Assembly: GCA_002498605.1 (NCBI GenBank)
Contig: DAHY01000045.1
Location: 1-27,586, forward strand
Origin: Methanomassiliicoccaceae archaeon UBA404
GTDB lineage: Archaea > Thermoplasmatota > Thermoplasmata > Methanomassiliicoccales > Methanomethylophilaceae
DNA: 27,586 nt
Reading direction: 5' to 3'
Below are positions 9,859 to 16,354 of the stretch, piece after piece. A program made the position numbers and the translations under genes. The notes beneath the pieces are model-generated. The model made no database searches and had not been told where the DNA came from. It saw nothing but the letters and a program-made list of their open reading frames with translations. The stretch's first letter is position 1. Every line of letters begins with the position of its first letter.

Positions 9859-11376
9859 TTGTTGAGTGATAAACAACGAAAGAAGTTAACGAACGAGGTC
9901 GGAGCCCCCGTGTCCGACAATGAACATTCCCTCACTGCCGGTCCCCGCGGCCCTATAATGATGCAGGATGCCTGGCTGGTGGAAAAAATGGGTCACTTCA
10001 ACCGCGAAGTGATACCTGAAAGAAGGATGCATGCCAAGGGCAGCGGAGCCTTCGGTACGTTTACCGCCACTCATGACGTTTCAAAATACACCCGGGCCAA
10101 GGTATTTGAAAAGGGAAAGAAAACCGATATCTTCATGAGATTTTCGACTGTTGCCGGAGAAAGAGGAGCGGCGGACGCCGAACGCGATATACGCGGGTTT
10201 GCAGTCAAATTCTACACCGAAGAAGGAAACTGGAATCTGGTCGGAAACAACACCCCCGTGTTCTTCCTCAGAGACCCGTTGGATTTCCCTGATCTGAATC
10301 ATGCCGTCAAGAGGGATCCGCGAACGAACATGCGTTCACCGCAGAATTATTGGGATTTCTGGACCTCTCTTCCCGAGGCTTTCCACCAGATAACCATCGT
10401 CATGTCAGACCGCGGGATCCCTGCGTCGTACAGACACATGCACGGTTTCGGCAGTCACACGTTCAGTCTGTACAATGACAAGAACGAGAGAGTTTGGGTT
10501 AAGTTCCACATGAGAACAAACCAGGGAATCAAGAATCTGACCGATGAGGAAGCACAGGAAGTCGTTGCCAAGGACAGGGAAAGTCATCAGAGAGATCTTT
10601 TCGATGCGATCGAACGCGGAGATTTCCCCTCGTGGACCATGTATTTCCAGATTATGACCGAAGAACAGGCAAGAAACAGCAAAGTTAATCCCTTCGACAT
10701 AACCACGGTCTGGAAGAAGAGCGAGTATCCCCTCATGGAAGTGGGAAAACTTGAATTGAACCGCAACCCGGACAACTATTTCTTGGATGTGGAACAGTCC
10801 GCTTTCAATCCCGCGCACGTGGTTCCGGGTATCGGGTATTCCCCGGACAAACTTCTGCAGGGGAGATTGTTCTCGTACGGAGATGCTCAAAGATACCGCC
10901 TGGGAGTAAACCATCACCTCATCCCCGTGAACCGTGCCAAAACCGAAGTGCATGCGTTCCACCGTGACGGATTGATGAGAGTTGATGATAACTACGGTTC
11001 CACCAGAGGATATCAGCCGAATTCTTACGGCGAATGGGATGATCAAAGAGAATTCCGCGAACCCCCGATGGGGCTGGATGGCAACATGGACCACTTCGAC
11101 CCAAAGGATTTCCCTGAGGACGATTGTTTCAAACAGGGCGGAGATCTCTGGAGATTGCTGAAGGAAGACAAGAAGGCACTTCTGATAAAGAACACCGGAG
11201 CGGACATGGCCTGTGTTACGGATAATGTAAGATACAGACACGCCGCCCATTGCTTCCTTGCGGATCCGGAGTACGGAGAACGCATAGCGAAAGTACTTGA
11301 ACTCGATTTTGCAAAGGTGAAGGAACTTTCGAAACTGAGCCACGCGGAACTTAAGAAGGCCACGGCCTCGGTGTAA
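9859..11376 (+). CDS. katA: Monofunctional heme catalase
   Basis: Catalase disproportionates hydrogen peroxide to oxygen and water. The 505-residue length and motifs fit the small-subunit (clade 3) heme catalases. The distal histidine is H58 in RRMHAKGSGAFG, the distal asparagine is N131 in VGNNTPVFF, and the proximal heme ligand is Y340 in RLFSYGDAQRYRLG. The NADPH/heme wall segment around SYRHMHGFGSHTF is also present. All catalytic residues are intact, with no signal peptide, so a cytoplasmic enzyme. The start is a TTG (9859, or 9862 one codon later) with an extended ribosome site. The gene stands alone between a divergent transporter and its own hairpin terminator. Catalase is patchy among methanogens and the gene was probably acquired from bacteria. 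Heme supply is not explained by anything in this window. Confidence 0.96.
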   Translation: MLSDKQRKKLTNEVGAPVSDNEHSLTAGPRGPIMMQDAWLVEKMGHFNREVIPERRMHAKGSGAFGTFTATHDVSKYTRAKVFEKGKKTDIFMRFSTVAGERGAADAERDIRGFAVKFYTEEGNWNLVGNNTPVFFLRDPLDFPDLNHAVKRDPRTNMRSPQNYWDFWTSLPEAFHQITIVMSDRGIPASYRHMHGFGSHTFSLYNDKNERVWVKFHMRTNQGIKNLTDEEAQEVVAKDRESHQRDLFDAIERGDFPSWTMYFQIMTEEQARNSKVNPFDITTVWKKSEYPLMEVGKLELNRNPDNYFLDVEQSAFNPAHVVPGIGYSPDKLLQGRLFSYGDAQRYRLGVNHHLIPVNRAKTEVHAFHRDGLMRVDDNYGSTRGYQPNSYGEWDDQREFREPPMGLDGNMDHFDPKDFPEDDCFKQGGDLWRLLKEDKKALLIKNTGADMACVTDNVRYRHAAHCFLADPEYGERIAKVLELDFAKVKELSKLSHAELKKATASV

Positions 11377-11385
11377 ACACATTCT

Positions 11386-11420
11386 GCCGGTATGCAACCG
11401 CATTCCGGCGAACATTTTTT
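11386..11420 (+). terminator. Catalase terminator hairpin with T tract
   Basis: GCCGG-T-ATGC / AACC / GCAT-T-CCGGC (11386-11409) forms a 9-pair stem with one T-T mismatch and a 4-nt loop. It is followed after 4 nt by seven T residues (11414-11420), like an intrinsic terminator. Confidence 0.7.
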
Positions 11421-11423
11421 TAT

Positions 11424-11452
11424 AAAAAAGAGGGGCTTTCGCCCCGGTTTTT
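11424..11452. terminator. Second, bidirectional terminator hairpin
   Basis: GGGGC / TTTC / GCCCC (11432-11445) is followed on the plus strand by GGTTTTT (11446-11452). On the minus strand it is followed by CTCTTTTTT (11424-11432). It can end transcripts from both the catalase gene and the convergent small membrane-protein gene. Confidence 0.65.
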
Positions 11453-11460
11453 AAAGTTTA

Positions 11461-11682
11461 TTACTCCACATATCTGACGCCGCCGAACATACTCACTGCC
11501 GTCAAAATTACTGCCGACAGCACAGCGTAGTCTGCATTGAGCACACCTGCACCGAATACGACCTCTGCGGCGAACTTGATAATGAACAGTATAATGATGA
11601 AGAATATTATCGCCAGAACTATCATTACCAGTATAGACAGAAGTGTGTACAGAATGTCTGTTAATGTCTTTTTAACACCCAC
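11461..11682 (-). CDS. Small two-helix membrane protein, unknown function
   Basis: The protein has 73 residues: a short basic N-terminus (GVKKTL), a very hydrophobic helix at about 11-36, a short loop and a second helix at about 50-68, ending in a polar tail. It is not recognised as any family. The frame is open further upstream, but the GTG at 11682 was chosen. It is preceded 6 nt away by GGGAGGTGA, one of the best ribosome sites in the window, and the upstream extension looks non-coding. TATA-like elements lie at 11700-11727. The gene faces the catalase gene across shared terminators, and its other neighbour is a tRNA, so the context says nothing clear about its job. Confidence 0.65.
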   Translation of the reverse strand: MGVKKTLTDILYTLLSILVMIVLAIIFFIIILFIIKFAAEVVFGAGVLNADYAVLSAVILTAVSMFGGVRYVE

Positions 11683-11953
11683 CGATTTCACCTCCCGTGA
11701 AAATATTAAACGTCCTGTATTAAAAGCAAACGAATAATGTGAACAATCAATCGGATGTATTTTGACAGACCGTCTGTTGTTCAGAATTTGATTTATGTGT
11801 CGCGAACAACACACAAAATCGATATTATCAAAGTTGTGCAATTGTCAAAAAGTACCGAATGTTTTGATGAGAGTGTGTTTTACGGAACATTTCCGAAAAA
11901 ACAGAATGCGAACCGTTTTTGATACAATCGCTGTTTCTAAAAGAGGGGAGGAG
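11683..11953. other. Intergenic region between the small membrane protein gene and tRNA-Ala
   Basis: This is 271 A/T-rich bases with no credible gene. It contains a 13-bp palindrome, ACAGAC-C-GTCTGT (11765-11777), about 85 nt upstream of the small gene's start. It also has an imperfect GTGT/ACAC repeat at 11797-11814 and a small inverted repeat CGGAA-CAT-TTCCG (11883-11895). On the minus strand the short T run CTCTTTTAG just after the tRNA (11938-11946) probably ends the tRNA transcript. Reading frames extending across this region and the tRNA were judged chance. Confidence 0.5.
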
Positions 11954-12027
11954 TGGACTGGGCGAGATTTGAACTCGCGACTTCTTGCTTGCAAAGCAAG
12001 CGATCTGCCGAACTGATCTACCAGCCC
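11954..12027 (-). tRNA. tRNA-Ala (anticodon UGC)
   Basis: The minus strand folds into a full cloverleaf of 74 nt. The acceptor is GGGCTGG/CCAGTCC and the D-stem GATC/GATC. The anticodon stem CTTGC/GCAAG holds loop TTTGCAA (anticodon TGC), and the T-arm is GCGAG-TTCAAAT-CTCGC with discriminator A. Position 3-70 is a G-U pair, the classic alanine identity element. CCA is not encoded. No intron is present. Confidence 0.97.
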
Positions 12028-12051
12028 AATAAAGAACGCTATCTTGCTGAA

Positions 12052-12067
12052 TGTTATATATCTTTCG
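12052..12067 (-). promoter_or_regulatory. tRNA-Ala promoter
   Basis: On the minus strand CGAAA followed by GATATATAA (12054-12067) is a near-ideal BRE plus TATA element. It predicts transcription from about 12032, five bases before the mature tRNA 5' end. Confidence 0.75.
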
Positions 12068-12075
12068 TCTTGCAT

Positions 12076-12092
12076 CAACGTATAAAGATTTG
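12076..12092 (+). promoter_or_regulatory. aroK promoter
   Basis: TATAAAG at 12081-12087 predicts a start near 12110 and a leader of about 16 nt. The leader carries the purine-rich ribosome site AAGAGGGG before the ATG at 12126. The divergent tRNA-Ala promoter is 14 bp to the left. Confidence 0.5.
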
Positions 12093-12125
12093 AGTCCAAA
12101 ATATTGAAGGTGAAGAGGGGCGGCA

Positions 12126-12962
12126 ATGGGCATAGGAATTTCCTGGGGGGCCATTTCGGTGATTAACGCGATGCCTTGCGGAATAGGCGCGGTCATAGGC
12201 ACCGAACTCACAACCCGTTCCGAATTTATTCCCGAAAGAGGAACTGAAAAAACAGTGCATATAACAAACGACCCTTCCGAGCCCACACTTCTTGCGGAAC
12301 TTTGTGTGTCGGCGGCCTATACCGAAGCAAATGTCGACGAACCCGAAATGTGGTATCTCAAAACGACATCGGAAATACCCACTTCCCGGGGATTGAAAAG
12401 TTCGAGTTCCGCCGCGAATTCCATATTGTCCGCCGTATTCGGTGAACTCGGGTATTCCGTCGACTCTTTGAAAATGATAAGACTCGGCGTGAACTGCGCC
12501 AAACGGGCGGGAGTTACCAGAACGGGATCTTTCGATGATGCCTGCGGATGCCATTTCGGGGGATTCACCATTACAAACAATATCGATAATGAAGTAATCC
12601 TCATGGAAGATTTTCCCGTTTACGATGTGATTCTTCACATACCCGACATCAAAATTCGTAAAAGCAATCTTGACATGAATTCTCTGACCGCTGTTTGCGA
12701 AAAACAAAAAAAGATAATAAAACAGTCAAAAACCGATCCGTTAGGGGCTCTGACCGAAAACGGACGTTTGATTGCCGAGGCTTCGGGTCTCGATAATTCT
12801 GTGGCGGAATACGTGTTGACCGAAGGAGCGTTGGCCGCGGGTATAACGGGATCCGGCCCGGCAACCGCAATAGTGGTGGAGAACGGTAAAGCGAAACGGT
12901 TCGCCGAAAGCATCGGATTGAAGAATACTATTTTTACAAAAACACGCAATCTCATGAAATAA
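12126..12962 (+). CDS. aroK: Archaeal shikimate kinase (GHMP superfamily)
   Basis: The enzyme phosphorylates shikimate with ATP. The archaeal form is unrelated to bacterial AroK and belongs to the GHMP kinases. At 278 residues, it shows an N-terminal strand region with INAMPCGIGAVIG, the ATP-binding motif PTSRGLKSSSSAANS (85-99) and a C-terminal GITGSGPATAIV segment that closes the GHMP fold. TGSFDDACGCHFGG near residue 137 fits the family's substrate region. The identification is strengthened by aroC starting 26 nt downstream, followed by chorismate mutase. The start ATG has a purine-rich ribosome site. It heads an operon of three genes: shikimate to shikimate-3-phosphate, then chorismate, then prephenate. 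EPSP synthase is missing from the cluster and must be elsewhere. Confidence 0.92.
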   Translation: MGIGISWGAISVINAMPCGIGAVIGTELTTRSEFIPERGTEKTVHITNDPSEPTLLAELCVSAAYTEANVDEPEMWYLKTTSEIPTSRGLKSSSSAANSILSAVFGELGYSVDSLKMIRLGVNCAKRAGVTRTGSFDDACGCHFGGFTITNNIDNEVILMEDFPVYDVILHIPDIKIRKSNLDMNSLTAVCEKQKKIIKQSKTDPLGALTENGRLIAEASGLDNSVAEYVLTEGALAAGITGSGPATAIVVENGKAKRFAESIGLKNTIFTKTRNLMK

Positions 12963-12988
12963 ATACAGATGATAGGAAACGGGATATT

Positions 12989-14041
12989 ATGTATCAAATG
13001 GGAGAGAAAATAAAATTTGCGCTGTACGGCAGCAGTCACGGACCTTACGTAGGCTGTATATTGGAAGGATTGCCGGCAGGTATGAAAGTCAATCTCGAAT
13101 CCGTGTCAAAATATATTTCTTTGAGAAAACCTCAGTCCGGAATAGGCACCGGGCGAAAAGAGGATGATATACCCGAGTTCGTATCCGGTTTGCATAACGG
13201 AATCACCGACGGAAATCCTATTGATATAAGGATTGCAAACAAAAATATCCGCAGTTCGGATTATTCCGAATACAATTACAAACCCCGCCCGGGCCATGCG
13301 GATCTGCCCGCCGTCGCAAAAGGCATAGATGTAGTCGGCGGCGGCCCTTTTTCGGGACGGCTTACTGCGGCTGTTGTTGCCGGAGGAAGCGTGGCCAGAC
13401 AATTTGTGAAACAGAAGAATATTGAAATTTCCGCTTTCACCAGATCCATCGGTTCTGTGAAAGATGTCAAAGAACGTACCTTCCGGGATTCTTTGGCTTC
13501 CGAGATATATGCCACAAGAGCCTGCAGTTCTTTTCTTGATGTGGATATGAGAGAAGAAATAGAAACGGCGGCAGAAATGGGTGACAGCGTCGGAGGCGTA
13601 ACCGAATGTATAGTCACCGGACTGCCTATAGGATTCGGAGGAATCAGATTCAATGCCCTTGACTCCGAAATTGCAAGAGCGATGTTCGGTATCCCTGCCT
13701 GTAAGGGGATAGAATTCGGGAAAGGTTTTGCCCTGAGTGAGATGAAAGGTTCGGAAAGTAACGATCAATATTGTTATAAAAACGGAATTAAAACATTAAC
13801 AAACAATCTCGGCGGATTGGTCGGGGGAATGAGTGACGGAGCCCCCCTGGTGTTCAGATGCGCTTTCAAACCAACGCCGTCCATATCAAGAATTCAGAGT
13901 ACCGTGGATTTGAGAACCGACGAAACAACGGAAATTCAGATTTCGGGGAGACACGATCCCTGTATAGTACCGAGAGTCGCCGTTGTAGTGGAATCAATGA
14001 CCGCGTTGGTTATTGCGGATCAAATCGGGAGAGGATACTGA
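12989..14041 (+). CDS. aroC: Chorismate synthase
   Basis: Chorismate synthase removes phosphate from EPSP to give chorismate, using reduced FMN. Over 350 residues it shows the N-terminal GSSHG motif with H17, where bacteria usually have GESHG. It then has RKPQSGIGTGRKEDD for phosphate and flavin binding, the KPRPGHADLPA segment, GGGPFSGR, NNLGGLVGGMSDGAPL and the closing GRHDPCIVPR signature. All are conserved, so the enzyme should be active. A second ATG three codons in (MGEKIKF) is another possible start. The gene follows aroK by 26 nt, and its TGA overlaps the next ATG by one base, implying translational coupling with the chorismate mutase. Confidence 0.97.
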   Translation: MYQMGEKIKFALYGSSHGPYVGCILEGLPAGMKVNLESVSKYISLRKPQSGIGTGRKEDDIPEFVSGLHNGITDGNPIDIRIANKNIRSSDYSEYNYKPRPGHADLPAVAKGIDVVGGGPFSGRLTAAVVAGGSVARQFVKQKNIEISAFTRSIGSVKDVKERTFRDSLASEIYATRACSSFLDVDMREEIETAAEMGDSVGGVTECIVTGLPIGFGGIRFNALDSEIARAMFGIPACKGIEFGKGFALSEMKGSESNDQYCYKNGIKTLTNNLGGLVGGMSDGAPLVFRCAFKPTPSISRIQSTVDLRTDETTEIQISGRHDPCIVPRVAVVVESMTALVIADQIGRGY

Positions 14042-14298
14042 TGGAACTTGCAGAACTGAGGAAAAAAATAGCATTTACCGACGAAAAGATATTGGCACTG
14101 ATTTTTGAAAGAATGCACATAGCTTCAGAAATCGGACGGGTTAAAAAAGAGTCCGATACGCCCGTATTGAACAAAGAAGTTGAAGATGCCGTGATATCCA
14201 GATACAGGAATTTCGCAAAAGAAGAGGGGATGGATTCCGACTTTGCGGAAGAACTTGCGGTATTGTTGATGACCTGGTCCAAAAAAATACAGGAATAA
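14041..14298 (+). CDS. aroQ: Monofunctional chorismate mutase, AroQ type
   Basis: This small all-helical protein of 85 residues has the AroQ pattern: LAELRKKIAFTDEKILALIFERMHIASEIGRVKKE with the expected basic residues along helix 1, then a short loop, NKEVEDAVISRYRNFAKEEG and a final helix. It should convert chorismate to prephenate. The start ATG shares its A with the aroC TGA stop, and GGGAGAGGA just upstream is the ribosome site. A longer open frame upstream lies inside aroC and is not used. Its stop codon abuts the stop codon of the convergent gene with no bases between. It duplicates the activity expected of the N-terminal domain of the TyrA fusion at 5541. Confidence 0.9.
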   Translation: MELAELRKKIAFTDEKILALIFERMHIASEIGRVKKESDTPVLNKEVEDAVISRYRNFAKEEGMDSDFAEELAVLLMTWSKKIQE

Positions 14299-15846
14299 TC
14301 ACAGGTATTTTCTGTAATCGTAACGATAATCGTTGATTCTGGCCAGAACTTCTTCTGAGATTCCCTCCATGTCCCCGGAACGGAAGAACCCGGAACGTAT
14401 GCTTTGGGAACCGATGGAAGACAGCAGACTTACATCACCTCTCGCAAGACCCAGAGGTTTTGACAGCGGGCCTTCGGAAACCGTGGCTGTCTGAACTTTG
14501 TCATATTTTACCGTAACTTTTTTACGATCCACGACTCCGGTCACAAACGTGAATACCTCTTCGCCCTTCCTGAAAGAAATGACTTTTAAAGATTGGATTC
14601 CGTATATAATCAGACCCGTTATGATTAATACCGTTGTTCCGGCAAACCAGATGAAAAGATTGCCCGGATCGAGACCCGATTCGACATACGCGGAATTTAT
14701 CGACTCCTGAATAAGATACATTACCGTTGCAACGATTGCGGAATATGCCGCAATACGGGCAAATATCGGCACAGCCGCTTCCTTCGGTTGTAAAATTGTT
14801 TCATCGACGGATACAAAATCCGGAACAAGGATTTTCAGCATGTTGTCGATTGTTGCCTTGTCTTTCATCGGACACAGCAAAGGAGCGGCATTGGAATCTC
14901 CGCCGTCTCCCGTGACCAAACCCACCACTTCCGCATCAATCATGTACCTTCCGAAAAGTCTGGGTATCAAAGGGCTTCTCAAACGCACGGCATTGATTCT
15001 TGTAGTTTTGAATGATTTGTTATATGTTCGTATCAACCCGTGACTGATGTATATCGTATCTCCGGATTTGTAAATCTTATAGTTGTAATAATGAGCCATC
15101 ATTGAGACGACGGGAATAACGTAGCTCAACAGAAACATAAGCAGTGCGATGGGACCCATTACAGAAGTATCCGGAGACACGAACATTTCCAGAATGGCTA
15201 TCAGGAACATTGCGATTCCGAATATCGAAGATGCCGTGGGCTGTGAAAGAAAACTGTGGATTATGATGTCTTTGGCTGTGACATTCAATATTGACGGTGT
15301 TTCCGAATCGACGGCAACGGATTCGGTATTATGCATTTTCATCGCCAAATCTCTACGTATTTTGTCGGTCAGATATGCATCAAAAGTCAATTTCAATTCC
15401 GGCATCATGGCATTGACGCTGCTGTTGATGTTTATCATCAGTTTCGACGTGCCGGTTATACGGTTAATCACTCCCCTGTTTACGTTTGTGGAAGCTATTT
15501 TTGTATATGCTATCCGAACTTCCCTTTTGAATACCGTATCGCGGAACACCCTGACTTCGGTTTCTTTGAAGATTATAATGGTTTTTTTCCAGCGCCAATA
15601 GGATATCCATAGCGCCGAAGCCACAATAGCCAGAAATAATACGACGGATATCGGACCGGCATAATCGCTGATTCCCGTATCTTCATCCGAGATGGAAAGA
15701 AACAGAGTAAAAACTATGAAAAACGCGACGACCGCCGCAGTCAAAACTTCTTCGACAACCTTTATCGGGTGCTGTCTGAATTCTTCGCCGGGCGTTATGC
15801 CGTCCGGAGAGATTGACGGACCTCCGAGGTTTTCACCCTCTGTCAT
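14299..15846 (-). CDS. Membrane protein with bacterial PH (bPH2) domains, YdbT-like
   Basis: The protein has 515 residues with three repeats of a hydrophobic helix pair followed by a bacterial PH domain (formerly DUF304), the layout of YdbT-type proteins. Helix pairs lie at about 34-85, 205-255 and 360-420, with bPH2-like strands after each (for example the TEVRVFRDTVFKREVRIAY region and FTFVTGVVDRKKVTVKYDKVQT). The biochemical role of this family is unknown; a part in membrane or envelope stress has been suggested in bacteria. Its start ATG overlaps the stop of the smaller YdbS-like gene by 4 bases, so the pair is translationally coupled, as ydbS-ydbT often are. The upstream partner in the operon is ilvD, which is unexpected. 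It ends against the aroQ stop. Confidence 0.8.
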   Translation of the reverse strand: MTEGENLGGPSISPDGITPGEEFRQHPIKVVEEVLTAAVVAFFIVFTLFLSISDEDTGISDYAGPISVVLFLAIVASALWISYWRWKKTIIIFKETEVRVFRDTVFKREVRIAYTKIASTNVNRGVINRITGTSKLMININSSVNAMMPELKLTFDAYLTDKIRRDLAMKMHNTESVAVDSETPSILNVTAKDIIIHSFLSQPTASSIFGIAMFLIAILEMFVSPDTSVMGPIALLMFLLSYVIPVVSMMAHYYNYKIYKSGDTIYISHGLIRTYNKSFKTTRINAVRLRSPLIPRLFGRYMIDAEVVGLVTGDGGDSNAAPLLCPMKDKATIDNMLKILVPDFVSVDETILQPKEAAVPIFARIAAYSAIVATVMYLIQESINSAYVESGLDPGNLFIWFAGTTVLIITGLIIYGIQSLKVISFRKGEEVFTFVTGVVDRKKVTVKYDKVQTATVSEGPLSKPLGLARGDVSLLSSIGSQSIRSGFFRSGDMEGISEEVLARINDYRYDYRKYL

Positions 15847-16352
15847 TCCCTGCTCCTGATAATATCCGTAATGTATTCGTTGAGACTGTCGGCGATTTCC
15901 GATGCGACTTCCCGATCGAGATACTGTATCGAGGCAATGCCTCCGGCGGTTGTAATGGTGACGTCGGCCAATCTGAAAAGATTGTTTATGGGTCCGAGGG
16001 TAACTTCCAGTTGATGAACCCTTTCGGTGGGCACAACGGTATGCCTTATCACGAATACACCTCTTCGGATGTCGATTCTGTCTTTACTGATACGGTATCT
16101 GTAACGTGCGAAATATACCGCCGGCCAAATCAACAGATACACTGCGACAAGAGCATAAATCGAATACAGAAGAATTGCCCAGGTTCCCGTAATACCTTCG
16201 ATTGCCAGATAATAGTGGGATCCGACGGTCATTATTGCCAGTATGACAAGAAGAATCAGACTCTTCACGTACATTGAACCCATGGACCTTTTCGGCAATG
16301 TGTAGTACCCGTCGGAGGTTTTGCCGGTTTCATCAACTTTAAAGTAATCCAT
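15843..16352 (-). CDS. Membrane protein with one bacterial PH (bPH2) domain, YdbS-like
   Basis: The 169-residue protein has two transmembrane helices at about 29-48 and 57-80. These are followed by a single bPH2 domain with the typical RYRISKDRIDIRRGVFVIRH start and the HTVVPTERVHQLEVTLGPINNLF segment (about residues 103-127). A C-terminal helix ends it. It is the small partner of the YdbS/YdbT pair. The ATG at 16352 follows the ilvD stop by two bases, and the gene overlaps the next one by four (ATGA), so all three are read from the ilvD promoter. Function is unknown. The two PH proteins probably act as one membrane complex, which is inference from coupling. Confidence 0.82.
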   Translation of the reverse strand: MDYFKVDETGKTSDGYYTLPKRSMGSMYVKSLILLVILAIMTVGSHYYLAIEGITGTWAILLYSIYALVAVYLLIWPAVYFARYRYRISKDRIDIRRGVFVIRHTVVPTERVHQLEVTLGPINNLFRLADVTITTAGGIASIQYLDREVASEIADSLNEYITDIIRSRE

Positions 16353-16354
16353 AT

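Noticed and set aside
10405..11415. A 336-codon minus-strand frame opposite the catalase
   Set aside because: It is a shadow of a well-conserved catalase gene, and the product has no recognisable domain.
11683..11841. Upstream extension of the small membrane protein to 126 residues
   Set aside because: The extension has no membrane or domain character, whereas an excellent ribosome site precedes the GTG at 11682.
11862..11868. TTGATGA resembling a C box of a C/D guide RNA
   Set aside because: No CTGA D box lies at a suitable distance and no C'/D' pair is visible.
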